From positions 23,537,825-23,601,824 of the forward strand of contig NC_059506.1 of the NCBI RefSeq assembly GCF_914767665.1: a DNA stretch of 64,000 bases. Reading direction: 5' to 3'. The translations under genes and the position numbers were made by a program. Below the pieces are notes generated by a model, which saw nothing but the letters and a program-made list of their open reading frames with translations, had not been told where the DNA came from and did not search any database. Position 1 is the first letter of the stretch, and every line of letters starts with the position of its first letter. Below, one piece after another: positions 11,700 through 23,339 of the stretch. Source of the DNA: Harmonia axyridis (Eukaryota; Arthropoda; Insecta; Coleoptera; Coccinellidae).

Positions 11700-12750
11700 T
11701 ACTCCTTTCTGCTTCTTTTCTTTTTGTTTTAGGATCCAATTGGAAATTATAGAGTCGTCAACCGAAAAGAGAGGATAAAGGAAATTTTGTTTTGGTTGAA
11801 GAGGAAGTCCTTCAATATAAATTATGTCAGCTTATTCTGTAAACGTTTACACAAACCAGTCACTACACCGATACGGGGAGACAGAGTTTTTGCTGAGGTT
11901 TTTATCTGTTCTCTTGTATCATACGTTGAAATGTATGATGCCCCGTTACATTTCCTCTGCTAATACTGAGATTCATCGACACATATGCTTGATTGTTTGA
12001 AATTAATATTTTGTATTTGCTCTTTCTCAAAAGAATATATAATATATATATGCTATACTTTCTGCTACTGTGAGATTTTTAATTGCTGAAGGCTTGCAGT
12101 TGCCAAACACTGGGTGTGCGTATTCTAATAAAGGTGTACAGATTGTTTTATATATTATTGATGCACTTTTGATGTTATTGCTTGCTTTCTGTAAGAAAAA
12201 TATTGTATTTAATTGAATTCTTCCTTATTCCTTAAATGGTTAAAGTTTAAGTTCACTAACCTCTTTGACAGGTAACTTCTATGAACAAGAGCATTTATAT
12301 ATAATAATTGTTATTTGAATGTTCTGAAAAAAAATATCAAAAATACGATCAGCTGGCTCGTATATGGAGCAAGTGTCAGATTTTTCTGTTTTTCATTGTT
12401 TCACAGACGCGATTGTCAATTTTTTTATTTAAATTGCCATATTGGTTCTCCTTATGAGGTGATGAAAAAAAAATCACGAATTCAAAAATTAATCACTCTC
12501 TACAAAAATATCGAGTCTAGCTACGCAAACTCGATCTTTTTATTTGTTTGTTTAAGTAGTAGGCTGGTGCCAGAATTGTCAAATACTTCATAACTTCGTT
12601 CAGTTGTTATGTGGGACCATCACTTAGTTTTAATAAAAACCTGAATCCTGTTTGATAAGTAACGTCCTATTAATTACATAATCATGCTGATACCAACGCT
12701 TTACATAGCGTACAACTGGCAATATCTGCTAGCTTAGCGTTGTTGAGCTA
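11700..12750. other. No gene recognised
   Basis: Possible 3' UTR of the preceding retroelement at first, then AT-rich unique-looking sequence without recognisable coding content. Confidence 0.4.
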
Positions 12751-12754
12751 GGGC

Positions 12755-13590
12755 CATCATTTTAGGTTACCAAATTTCTGAAGTTTTCACAAAAAAACGT
12801 AAATTCAGAATTTTGGTAATGGGTTCAAACGTAAGCATAAAAAGAGCCTAAAATTATGGTGCACGAAATTTCAATTGGTCGGCATTCACCGTTCAGAAGT
12901 TATGCGGAGAAATTGTTCAAATTTTATCTTCTTTAGAAGGGTATATCTCCTTTAATATGCATTTCCGGCCATACGTTCGTTCATCAAACTATATTTTTCA
13001 ATGTATTATAGCCCCTAGAAAGCTGGGTACACATTTTTGACTCACCCTGTAGATAGATATAGATTGATTTTCCAATTACCAAATTTTTGAATTTACGGTT
13101 TTTTGGAAAGACATAAATTCAGAAATTTGGTAATGGGTTCAAACGTGAGCCTAAAAAAAAGCCCCTAGAAAGCTCGGTACACATTTTTGACTCACCCTGT
13201 AGATAGATAGATTTTCCAATTATTGATTTTACCAATTGAATCTCGATAATGCTATTTTGATTTGTTTTGACAAGCCTATTTGGCAGTTCACTTGATTGAT
13301 AATTCTGAAAAGATTGCAAATCAAGTACAATTTTCTTCTGAAATTAAGCCGCAGATGGTGAATCAAAATTTATACTAAACAATTTCAAAAAGCCAGATTA
13401 AAGAGAATATGAAATGCATATCGATAACAAATGAACTCCTAATGTTATTTTTCAATTTTATTAATTTGAGAAGGATATATCTCCCTTAATATGCATTTTG
13501 GGCCATATGTTTATTCATTAAACTATACTTATTTTTCAATGTACCATCACCTCCAAAAAGCTCGGTACACATTTTTAACTCAACCTGTGT
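12755..13590. repeat. Clustered copies of one dispersed repeat
   Basis: The phrases TTGGTAATGGGTTCAAACGT and GGTACACATTTTTGACTCA followed by CCCTGTAGATAGATA appear at about 12818-13045 and 13125-13208. A third partial copy ends near 13585. ACCAAATTTCTGAA-type words at 12770 and 13077 are inverted relative to TCAGAA(A)TTTGGT at 12803 and 13113, giving each copy a short hairpin. No coding capacity. Confidence 0.55.
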
Positions 13591-14510
13591 ATTTAAACTT
13601 TAAACATCTCGGAGATAACAATATTTGTATGATCATATTTTGGAAGTCTTAAATCTACAATAGAGAGATGGACATTCTCAGTTAATCATCCTGTAGAGGC
13701 AAGTGAAAAACAATCATAGATTATTCTCGATATTCTTATGATATAACAACTCATTTTTTGTTTTGAGGTGTTATTACACTTCTATTCACACAGTATATTA
13801 GTGCCATTTACCAATTATTTCCAAATCAACAATAATACAAGTGCCAATTACTTCTAATGTGCACTGAGAGTTTATATCATGAGTATTAGCCTGATTTGTC
13901 GAAAATTAAAAATGAATTAAATCATTAATAGAATTTATTGACTCAACTTTTGAACCTGACTATCACAATTATAACATAATTACAGTAGATGAATAAATAA
14001 TTTATGCATTGTGATTCCCACGAGGCTTTTTTTTTGAGGTACGTCAAATAAGATAATAATCTTTTTTTTTGTTTCACTTCCGTCCAAACTTAAAACTAAC
14101 ATTATACAATTATCAACGACTATACCTACCAAATTACATATAATACAAGCAACAATACCTTGAAGTGAAATTAATATCATTGAAAGGGACACCACCACGT
14201 GGTTGCAAAGTTCAAAATGAAATTAGAGATATTTCTTCTTACAAATCAACAATTTTACGGGGTTTCACATAATTTCCTTGAACAATATTCTACATGGAAA
14301 AAAAAAAATATTTTTAATTTTCAAATGAAAAGAAAAATATTTTTTTGGTAACTTTTCGTTTTTCGCAAAAAAATTGATAATATTTATATATATACTTTGT
14401 ACAAATCACTTATATATTTTTGAAATATTCTTAAAAAAAACCTACCAATATCATTACAAAATAGGTCAATTTATTATTTCGTGAAAGTCGTCGTACAGAG
14501 CTGCCCTCTA

Positions 14511-14516
14511 TTTATT
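14511..14516 (-). promoter_or_regulatory. Candidate polyadenylation signal of the ALDH3-like gene
   Basis: AATAAA on the minus strand, about 165 bases downstream of the ALDH stop codon, in a plausible 3' UTR. Confidence 0.6.
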
Positions 14517-14679
14517 AGCTTCGAAAAAGAAAGAAGATGAAGTGAATATACAACTTCGAACACTAAATAAAGTTTGGTCATCGCAGGAGCGCCAGAAGGA
14601 AAATGAATGGGTACCAAAGTTTGACTGATTCGCGAGAAACCACGTAGAGGTACTCCCTCTCAACAACTTAATTCGAACT

Positions 14680-16188
14680 TCATTTGAATGGTGAGCTTAT
14701 CGCAGTCTTAATATTTTCTCCATATTCTAAAAAAATATAACAAATCAAGAAACCGACTACAACTAACAAGATGTATAAAAGGAATTGTGCGCTGATAAAT
14801 GTACGCCTCTTTTTCATAAGTACCTTCACCAATTTCATTTTTCCTTCTGTTATGGGCGCATAACGCATAGTCAGCACCGTTTCACATAGACTATTTATTG
14901 GTTGCTTGAGTATTGGCTTTGAATGAGAGAAAGTACTGAAGGTCAAATCGCCATGGTAGGCTCCTAAACCGCTATGGCCCACTCCACCAAAGGGTAAGGT
15001 ATCACAACTGAAATGCATCATGGTATCGTTCACACAAACCCCTCCACTCGAAGTTCTTTCAATGAAGAGATCAACTATTTTCTTCTTATTGGAAAACACA
15101 TAAAGAGCTAGAGGTTTTTCTTTCGAATTAATCAAATTTAAGGCATCCTGGGCATCTTTTACTCTCACGATTGGCAAAATGGGTCCAAAAATCTCATCTT
15201 TCATCAGATCACTGTTTCGATCCACATTTGAGCAAATTGTTATGTCCATGTAGAGCTCCTTGATATCGTGATTACCACCATGAACAATTTCCTGACCTTC
15301 CAGAAGACCCAAAAGCCTGTTGAAGTGATTAAGATTTATGATTCTGCAATAATCTTGAGATTGTCTCATATCTAAACCGTATCTCTCTTTTTGAACTTTT
15401 TTGAAGGCTTCTATGAATTTTTTCTCGATTTCCTCAGTACATACGACGTAATCAGGGGCTATACAAGCCTGTCCAGCGTTTACTGCTTTGCCCCAAAGTA
15501 TCCTTGCAGCAACTATTTCAATGTCAACTGAAGAATCTATGTAGCAAGGGCTTTTACCACCCATTTCTAAGGTTACTGGGGTGAAGTGTTTGGCTGCCAT
15601 TTGCATCACTATAGACCCTATTCTGTTTGAACCAGTATAGAAGATGTAGTCGAACCTATTCTCTAGCAGTTGCTGAGATTCAGTGGGTCCACCAATAAAA
15701 ACCTTATAACAGTCCTTATCTAGATATTGAGGTACTAATTTAGCAATCAGTTGAGCTGTAACAGGAGCCATTTCTGATGGTTTCACCAGTACACAATTCC
15801 CAGCTGCTAAAGCTCCAATAAGGGGTGTAAAGGCTAAGACAAGTGGGTAGTTCCAAGCCCCGATGACAAGTACTACCCCATAAGGTTCCGGTAAAATTTC
15901 TATTTGAGAAATAATTGTTACCAAATTTTTCTCGGCGCTTTTGGGTTTGGTTAAACGATCTAAATTGTGGAGCATATGTAAAATATCATTTTTTAAAACT
16001 TGAATTTCACATATTATTTCAGAAAGTACTTTTCGTTCCGATAGCATGGCTTGTATGAATTCGGTTTCGTTTTCTTCCAACAAATTCCATACATTTTTCA
16101 GTTGCTTCCTGCGAAATTCCAAGCTTCTCGTTTTGCCATTATTAAACGAATTTCTGAGCACATCGAGGATTTCAGATTGTGACTCCAT
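14680..16188 (-). CDS. Fatty aldehyde dehydrogenase-like protein (ALDH3 family), membrane-tethered
   Basis: Complete 502-residue ALDH3-family enzyme. The family oxidises medium and long-chain aldehydes to acids with NAD(P)+. Visible motifs: GAWNYP (Asn113, oxyanion hole), a Rossmann-side FYTGSNRIG block, LEMGGKSP with the general base Glu208, GQACIAPDYV with the nucleophile Cys242, EIFGPILPI, and the family-specific PFGGVGHSGLGAYHG near the end. Residues about 465-488 form a hydrophobic C-terminal segment after a basic KKRR stretch, as in tail-anchored ER/microsomal ALDH3A2-type enzymes. The usual Thr before the catalytic Cys is Ala here (GQA-C), a mild change. A classic acceptor (CTCTCTTTCCAG) lies 3 bases upstream of the ATG, so a 5' UTR exon probably exists to the right. 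An intronless coding region is notable but not proof of retroposition. Confidence 0.93.
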   Translation of the reverse strand: MESQSEILDVLRNSFNNGKTRSLEFRRKQLKNVWNLLEENETEFIQAMLSERKVLSEIICEIQVLKNDILHMLHNLDRLTKPKSAEKNLVTIISQIEILPEPYGVVLVIGAWNYPLVLAFTPLIGALAAGNCVLVKPSEMAPVTAQLIAKLVPQYLDKDCYKVFIGGPTESQQLLENRFDYIFYTGSNRIGSIVMQMAAKHFTPVTLEMGGKSPCYIDSSVDIEIVAARILWGKAVNAGQACIAPDYVVCTEEIEKKFIEAFKKVQKERYGLDMRQSQDYCRIINLNHFNRLLGLLEGQEIVHGGNHDIKELYMDITICSNVDRNSDLMKDEIFGPILPIVRVKDAQDALNLINSKEKPLALYVFSNKKKIVDLFIERTSSGGVCVNDTMMHFSCDTLPFGGVGHSGLGAYHGDLTFSTFSHSKPILKQPINSLCETVLTMRYAPITEGKMKLVKVLMKKRRTFISAQFLLYILLVVVGFLICYIFLEYGENIKTAISSPFK

Positions 16189-16200
16189 TATCTGGAAAGA
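16188..16200 (-). promoter_or_regulatory. 3' splice acceptor just upstream of the ALDH start codon
   Basis: Minus-strand TCTCTTTCCAG ends at 16192 and ATA precedes the ATG. This implies a spliced 5' UTR and argues that the ALDH open frame is a normally spliced gene rather than a bare retrocopy. Confidence 0.6.
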
Positions 16201-16248
16201 GAGTGTATTGTTTCAATAAGAAAATACTGATATTCTACAATATAGTGT

Positions 16249-16757
16249 CTCTATTTCAGCATCGTAATGAGTTCATTACAGTACTTTAAACAGGGCTGTA
16301 ATGAACTCATTACAGCATTGTTTTCAGTTATATTTTTCGTTTTGTGGTTCTGCACTGACTTCCTGTTTCGATCCTATCAAATTTCAACACACTTCAATTG
16401 CCAATATAATATAATTTTTCTTGATTCTGGTGGTGTTAAATCGATTTCGTCAGAAATAATTCACGAATTTAATGCGCAATTATAAATTATTTCAAAATTC
16501 GAAACGTACGATTCAAATTCGAATTCCGCATTCTGTCAATTTTCGTAACAGTCACACCAACTGCCAAGATGCAATACAAATGTATAATCTGAATTTTGCA
16601 TTGAATTTCTACAATATCCCATAAAACTTGACTGAAATAGAGTAAATGTCTTCTAATTCTCGTTGCAGAAGATAATTCCAACTCTAATGCGTTCGAAAAC
16701 TCGAATTTCGCATTCGCGTTGGAATAGGAACCCATTCTGCAACTTGTTTTAGAATAT
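16249..16757 (+). repeat. Dispersed 0.5-kb repeat, copy A
   Basis: It matches 45719-46258 in the same orientation over its whole length with moderate divergence. Both start TCTCTATTTCAG, carry CTGTAATGAACTCATTACAG (here paired with an upstream TAATGAGTTCATTACA to form a small hairpin), and end AGCCCATTCTGCAACTT-like. No coding domain is seen in the frames inside it. Probably a non-autonomous transposon. Confidence 0.7.
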
Positions 16758-17063
16758 ATTATTATTATTTTCTCGTAAAATATCTCAAATCAAGTTGACC
16801 ATGGAGTTGCATATCTTCAAAAGTTATATTCAAAACTGCGAACCTGTAAGTGCTAGGACTAGTAAAAATCTGATAAGGCAATAACTAGTGAGATTATTTC
16901 ATTTAGATTTTTAAATAAAACGAGAATTCAGATAGTTTCGATAGGAGCTGAAAATAATTAATTTAGAACTCAAATTATATCTCATACTGAATGTCATTCA
17001 CTATTCAATTTTTTTTTCGTATACAGAGAATTTACCATGTGAAGTTGAGCATGTTGATATACA

Positions 17064-17135
17064 GTGGACTCTCGTTAACTCGAAACACCACGGGACCAAG
17101 ATTTTTCGTCGAGTTAGAGGTACCTAATGCGGAAT
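17064..17135 (+). repeat. pogo/Tigger-like terminal fragment
   Basis: TATACAGTGGACTCTCGTTA followed by ACTCGAAACACCACGGGACC is a typical TA-flanked CAGTGG...CTCGTTAACTCG end of pogo/Tigger-type elements. The same sequence, split by an insertion, occurs at 23015-24595. Only one end was recognised here. Confidence 0.55.
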
Positions 17136-17527
17136 AGAGATAAACCAAATTGAAATTCAAGTTTTAGATGGAAGAATATTGATATTTATTCCCTATAGTT
17201 GAAGTAGATCATATACATATTCAATGAATTTACTGAAAAATGAAATGTCTATAGATAATTTCATGATGAAATAGACCAACGACTGTCTGATCTGTTGACA
17301 AATGCCAATTGATGAATTTTGAATATTTTAATTAATCGGAAGTATTTTGCACCAAAAACAAATACATATTTCGCCATTCTTTACAAAAAATGTAAACAAA
17401 CTGAAAACAAACACTTCATCTGGAAACGTAAATATCTCATGTGAATGATTAATTTTCAGAAGGGATAAGTAAACGTAAAATTCAAATTGCAGAGCTATCT
17501 ACGACGAATCGTTATACATTGTACGTA

Positions 17528-17858
17528 CAGGGTGTTTCGGATTCAGAATCGATTGAGCATTTATAGAATATTATGAAGTATATTTTGCAACGAGAAATTT
17601 TCTGTTTTTTAGAAAACCGGAAGCTCAAATGAAGAAATAATTGGTGATAAATTGTCTTTAGACCTTCTTATTTTGAAAATCAGTCAAATATATCAACAGA
17701 ATTTTTTTTTTTAAAAAATGGTTTTTCCTCAATAACTTTCCATGCCTTGGTTTGATAGTTTTTCCGATAAAATATTTAGATAGCCCGCGAAGAATACTAT
17801 CATTGTGATGGGCCACTTTTCAATATTGCTCAGTGACCCGCTTACGTGAAACACCCTG
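17528..17858. mobile_element. MITE with CAGGGTGTTTC inverted repeats and TA duplication
   Basis: Left tip CAGGGTGTTTCGG at 17528, right tip CGTGAAACACCCTG ending at 17858, each flanked by TA. 331 bp, no transposase. It shares the CAGGGTG tip with the foldbacks at 43594 and 49925. Confidence 0.65.
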
Positions 17859-17859
17859 T

Positions 17860-20180
17860 ACAAAACTGTTTAATTTTTTTTCGTAGAACTTGAAAAATCA
17901 CCAGGAAGAATGAAAGTTTTAAGTGTGAGATATCTAGCAGATGTATTGGTGAAGATTCATTATAGTGAAATAATAAATGATAGTGAAAGTATAATATTAG
18001 GGTCCAAATGAAATTTTAAAAAAGCATAGTAGCCTAATCAAATCCACTCATTCAGTAATATATCGATAATTCTCATTGATTTACTGAAATCAAAAAATCA
18101 TTTATATTATAAATTTCCCAAAAACGTGGTTTTAATCGATAATAGAATAATAAATATTGATTCAGTCGAGAGTTATCTGTAAATAACAACATGAAGTTTA
18201 TGATAAATTAATTTCGAAAAGTTCGATAACCCATACATCATTCATGAAATACCTATCGCTAACGAAAAAAAAAGTTATTCGCAGAAAAAAATCTTTCATC
18301 GCATAGGTCCTTTTTCGTTATGTATTGAATCGATTGCACTAAATCAAAATTTTAAATTTCATCGAGCATAGATTTTTTATCTCAAAAGAATAACCCAATT
18401 AAAAATCTTGTGAAATGCAAATCATATAAAATTTCCGAAGAGAATTGAATCCTAAGTGGATAGTTTTCTATTCCTATTCGACATTTAGACTCTTCAAACT
18501 TACCCTTAAAGCCAACTATGAAGTTGACAAGTTGATTTCAAAATATTCCAAAGGTTTGTTATCACAATGAAGACAATTATTGAAAGGAAAAGGGATTCAT
18601 AGAAAATGATCTTTCCTTGAAAATATTTTACTACCGATACGAACCATCGACGTTAACCCAAAATATCTGAACCATCACTGTCTAATATATATATGCTATG
18701 GAGACACATATGTTGAAGAAGCGATTGATGCTCTTACATCAGGATACTGTGATCAGAATTTTTAATGGGTGATGACCTTCAAATAGGTTGATATCAGTAA
18801 TTGGCCATGGAAACAAAAAAAAGTGTTTCTAAATTGGTGCGGAAAATTTGAAGAAACAAAAATTGGGAAGGTATATCATTTGATTTTGTATTCTCAACTA
18901 TTTTCTCCTTTCTTCTATCTTTTCAGGACAGGAATTCATTAGGAATGAAAAAAAATCAAGAAAAGCATCGACTTGATATCAATGTGGGTTCGTTCATTCA
19001 TGCGCTTATTGGGGACCACATAACTATATGGTATCTATTTTATGAGATGTGATTGTTAGCAGTTATTTCATTTATATGAGGAGTTCTGATGAACGTTGAG
19101 TGGGCGTTTACTCATCCAGAATTTAACTGTCAGATTGTATTATGTAACTCGGGTCTGTCATGTTTTTTTTTGGCTTCTCTAGTTCCTAGAACTGCCAGAA
19201 TTTCCGGAAAATGTTGTATCTCTTGTATAGTTTGATTATTTTTAGGTTTTATTTTTTTCGAGTATTTTTCGATGTTTTGATAAAATTTCTGTTATTTGGA
19301 ATGCTATTCTTGATTTATAATTAATTTCAAAAACTTTATATCGCATCATTATACAGGGTGATTCACCGCGATGGCGTACTACACGTTTATGGATAACTAA
19401 TCATAATCATAACTAATCATAATCATGAAAATTTGCTTGCTGGGGTCCAAGACTCCAAGACAATGATCTTTCTGCCTAAAATATATTCGCTTCTCTCCAC
19501 CTTCCGGTTTTACCGGAAACAGACTACTACCTTCTTATTTCGAATGCCACACCCAGTTTATTATTGCAACATTACATACTTTCTTTGATAACAATTTCAG
19601 CAATGTGCCATAATTTCGATAAAAACTGAAGTGTTCAAGTGTTAATGAGATTCTCATGAAAAAATTATGACAACAAGGACACTAATTTTTTTTAAATAAA
19701 TCTTCAGAAAAAGTTTTTTCGTGAGAACCTTTTTCATTTTCGATTCTGATAAAACGTAGTATTATAAGACTGTTTGCGGTTTGGACCAAAAATGTATATG
19801 GTTTTTATGAGAAGATCATGATCTTTGACAACTCAAATCCATCAGAGCATAGAATTTTCAAATTGCAACCTATATTTTTCATTCTTTCAGTCAATTCTAT
19901 AAAAAGAGGGGGAGTTACTGAAACAAACCCTATACTCAAAACAAAAACTTTTAGAGTTATCAAGAGATAACTTGAAATGAGAAAAAATTGCAATTTCTGA
20001 ATGGGTAAGTGTTAGTAGTCTGCGATTGCGTTTATATCGGGTGTCTCAAGTTATCGTATACAGGCAATATCTAGCTCATTTGACTAGGACAAGATAATAA
20101 AAAAACTAAAAAATTGTTTTGAATAAAATCAAAGTACCTCTCCAATAATGTATAAAAAAGGTTCTCATTTGATAGCCCTG
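17860..20180. other. No gene recognised; one repeat tip
   Basis: AT-rich sequence. At 19356 a TACAGGGTGATTCACCGCGA tip matches 7251. Otherwise no supported coding or RNA features. Confidence 0.45.
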
Positions 20181-20186
20181 TGGTAG

Positions 20187-20484
20187 CTAACCCTCACTTT
20201 TTATTTTCAAATGGCACCCCCTGTATATTGTCAGTGAAAATTGCGTGTCATTCTCTTTGGAATACAACGATAGCACATACATTTGGAAAAAATATTCAAT
20301 GAATTTCTTGATTGAATATGGTCCAATATCTGCAATAAGTTTTGTGATTTCAATTTTAAATTTTTCTATATCAGATAAATCGGTTGAATACTTAGGTAGC
20401 ATATTATACAATCTTATGCACATATTTTTTGCGTTTCGTTCAGAAAGTGCTTCGGAAAGTGGTACGGAACTCCACTGTTCATAT
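20187..20484 (-). pseudogene. Coding fragment resembling a CR1/jockey RT C-terminal tail, right-hand part
   Basis: Minus-strand frame with KNMCIRLYNMLPKY, IEKFKIEITKLI and GPYSIKKFIEY, which resembles the 'xYNxLP...FKxxLKxxLL...YSxxEFL' tail that closes many non-LTR ORF2 proteins. It is one exon-like frame with its continuation at 21592-21640; the hAT-like element at 20485-21583 separates them. Removing that element and one target copy gives an uninterrupted frame across the junction (…YFKDYE then QWSSVPLSEA…). The family call is tentative. Confidence 0.45.
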
Positions 20485-21583
20485 TAGGGCTGGGACTTTT
20501 TCGCTTTTTTGTATTCGAATATTCATCCATAAATTTATTCGATTATTCGAATAATTCATTCAAACAAATATTTATGCTTGATTATTCATGAGTAGTCATG
20601 AATATTCAACTATTCGTTGATAATTCAGTGATTATTCAATGATTATTCAGTGATTATTCAATGATTATTCAATGATTATTCAGTGATTATTCAATGAATA
20701 TTCAGTCAATATTCAGTGATTAAACTCATGTTTTAATGAACCAATAAAATCCGAGCGTTTTGATGAGTGAATATACCCTTTGCGACGTGGTATAATCGTT
20801 TTGGTGTTTTGCCTCTCGCCATATACGCTCTATTAGTGTGACGTCAAACACCTCCATTTTTGGTTCTCCTGTCAGTGTTCGGAATCCAAACAAATAAATT
20901 GTCATTCAAATTAGTACGGTCTCGTTGAAGGAATTGGCTTATTTTCATAAATGTCTAGAAATAGCACTGCATACGGAATAGGAAGGCAAGGTTACATTTT
21001 CGAATGTAGAATCTTATATTATTATTATTAAAACTCTTTATTGGTAAATTCATATGTTTGTATCTCATTTTTATATTTTTTCATTGATGAAATCCAAATT
21101 TTGTTAATTTTTCTTTGGCTGAATACCTTTTTCTACTACTATCAAATGAATAATTTTAATTCAATTGTATCCATCAATTTCAATATTATGTAATTTTCAG
21201 TAATTTTAATATTAATAAAACGATTTGTCCGTAGTGAATCACAAAACCTTGTGTTAATCATTCCTGAATAGTGAGTCAAGTGATCATTCAAACTTTCATT
21301 CGTTACTTCGTAAATATCCAACTACTCACTGAATAGAAAACTATTCACTAAATAATCAGTGAATACTCAACTATTCACTGATTATTCATGAATAGAAAAG
21401 TAGTCATTGATATTGATTATTCAACTATTCAGTGAATACTCGACTATTCACTGATTATTCATGAATAGAAAAGTAGTCAGTGAATATTCATGATTATTCG
21501 AATAATGCAAAATACAATTATTCGAATAATTATTCAATGATTATTCGAATATTCAAATCATTCATTCATGATTCTCAACCCTA
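20485..21583. mobile_element. hAT-like non-autonomous transposon with internal tandem repeats
   Basis: Tips TAGGGCTGGGAC (left) and, reverse-complemented, TAGGGTTGAGAATC (right), flanked by GTTCATAT and GTTCATAG, an 8-base duplication with one mismatch, as hAT elements make. Both sub-terminal regions (about 20560-20715 and 21255-21560) consist of tandem ATTCAGTGATT/ATTCAATGATT-type units of 11-12 bases. The centre (about 20720-21250) has no transposase. 1099 bp. Confidence 0.7.
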
Positions 21584-21591
21584 GTTCATAG

Positions 21592-21640
21592 TCTTTAAAA
21601 TATTGGGGATTTATTTTCGAAAATAGTAAACGTTCCAAAA
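21592..21640 (-). pseudogene. CR1/jockey-like tail, left-hand part split off by the hAT-like element
   Basis: The frame joins in phase to 20484 when the hAT-like insertion is removed. A stop lies upstream near 21645-21650 on the minus strand, so the ancestral frame was already damaged or starts there. Confidence 0.4.
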
Positions 21641-22115
21641 CGTATAGTCATGGAAGTGTGAGCATGAAATTATCTCTAAAATGAGTAAGTGTTGTATAGG
21701 AAACGAGAGTGATATATTTACGGTAATGTATTTATCGGAATTTCAAGATATTTCGTCCTTATTGATACGGTTGAATGTTTATTTTGTCGAGACTAAAACG
21801 AATATCTGGCTACTGAAGGATTGTAGTGGTCATGGAGATAAAATGAGGATTAATTGATGAAAAGATTATTTTCTCGTGAATAAACTAATAAAAAACCTCA
21901 CGTTGATGTAATTAATTTTTCGAAACGATTCAAACAAGCAGGATACTCATGGTGCAATTCTTAAACAACATTTCCTTGAATTGAAATCTAATGAGAAATT
22001 CGATGAGGAATTTTACACTGACGCTTCCTAAGATAATCATGGAGTTGCATGCTCTATTATCAATAAATCCAATAACTCAATATCCTTCAAACTTCCACTT
22101 ACTTGCAGCATTTAT

Positions 22116-22149
22116 AAATAGTTCACCAGTATATATACTGGTGAACTAT
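22116..22149. repeat. Perfect 34-base palindrome inside the RNase H region
   Basis: AATAGTTCACCAGTATA is followed directly by its exact reverse complement. The right half belongs to the normal coding sequence (SIYTGELFAIYK); the left half is additional and introduces a stop. Confidence 0.85.
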
Positions 22150-22178
22150 TCGCTATCTACAAGTCCCTTTTCAGCATC

Positions 22179-22769
22179 ATGACGCCAGGCCAAGATATAG
22201 CAATTTTCACAGATTCACTATCATCCATTCAGTCGTTATTCAACTTCTACTCAAATAATCCACTAATACAAAAAATTCATGAACGATGTCATATCCTCAA
22301 AACCAACAAAGACATCTCTACGACAATAATTTGGATACCATCCCATGTAGGCATAGAAGAAAATGAAGCTGCAGACCAATGCGCGAAAATGGCACGATCC
22401 TCGGACCTTCCCATCACAAATTTTCAGTTACACTCAGACGTAAAGGCGATAATTAAGTTGAAATCTCTTCAAGACTGGCAAACTAAATGGAATAGCAGCA
22501 ATAACAAGCTACATACAATTCAACCTGAAATTGATTCCCCGATAAAAATCATTCTCAATAGAAAAGACCAAATTGTTATGATGAGATTAAGAATATCACA
22601 TACCAAGCTGACACACGGCTACTTGATGTCATCTAATGTACCTCCTATGTGCGATCACTGTTCTGACACCTTTTTAAGTGTAGAACACCTTCTATCTCGA
22701 TGTCCACATTATGGTGAACTCCGTCGTCGAATAGGACTAAAAGATAATCTGAGAGAAAATCTCACCTAG
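22179..22769 (+). pseudogene. RNase H / zinc-knuckle part of non-LTR ORF2
   Basis: A 196-codon open frame from an internal Met; the true domain starts upstream, near 22005. It shows IAIFTDSLSSIQS (second catalytic Asp), IIWIPSHVGIEENEAADQCA (the third/fourth catalytic positions of RNase H, typical HxGxxxNexAD), then a linker and CDHCSDTFLSVEHLLSRCPHY, the CCHC-like knuckle at the end of I-group ORF2. The upstream catalytic block is interrupted by a stop, so the protein is not functional as a whole. Confidence 0.8.
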
Positions 22770-23170
22770 AAAACTCAAATCGAAGCATCAATTCAATTTC
22801 TGAAAGATTGTCAACTGTATAATCAAATTTGATTGTTATCATTTTAGGTCAATGTTTCCTTTTTTTGTGAATTTTATGAATGTACTGTATTATTTGTTAT
22901 ACCTAGAGGATAAGTACATTGTACCTCGTGTCAATGGCCTAGCTGCTGAGACACGTTAATTTAAATTAAAAAAAAATTATTCGCGCTGTCAGCTCTCAAA
23001 TACCATTAGATATACAGTGGTCTCTCGTTAACTCAAACCTCGTTAACTCTAAATCCTCGTTAACTTGAATTATTTTCAATCCCCTTGGAAAAACCTGTCT
23101 GAGCCGAAAAATATCCATGCATAACTGGAAATGATTTTAGGGATATATTTTACCATTTTTACCTCTATCT

Positions 23171-23339
23171 GGGAGTGTATAGATAATTGCGGTGGACAAA
23201 CACATTTTTAACATATTTATTAAAAAAAAATTGTAAACCCTTCGTTTTTTCCCCAAATTTCAATCATTTACTCCTTGCTATAGTATCTATTTTACCAAAA
23301 AAAAATTTTAATTTAAACAGCTCCTTCTGGGTGTTGCAG
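23171..23339 (+). mobile_element. Tc1-like 3' end fragment (same family as 42657-45133)
   Basis: It begins with the last codons of the transposase (GECIDNCGGQTHF-like, stop) and is nearly identical to 45051-45133. It runs through the 3' UTR to the tip CTCCTTCTGGGTGTTGCAG, which is the inverted repeat of the left tip at 42657. Confidence 0.7.

Larger units (their letters stand above)
21940..22979 (+). mobile_element. Non-LTR retrotransposon 3' fragment with RNase H (I-like group)
   Basis: It covers the C-terminal RNase H domain, zinc knuckle, 3' UTR and poly(A) of a non-LTR element. FYTDAS opens the RNase H domain near 22010. The UTR has the GTCAATGGCCTAGCTGCTGA motif style of I-clade elements and ends in a run of A at 22969-22978. 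5'-truncated. An in-frame TAA after FYTDAS and a palindromic insertion (22116-22149) disrupt the first part. Confidence 0.75.

Noticed and set aside
14680..16188. Calling the ALDH gene a processed retrocopy
   Set aside because: Intronless coding region, but a splice acceptor sits directly upstream of the ATG and no poly(A) tract or target duplication was seen.
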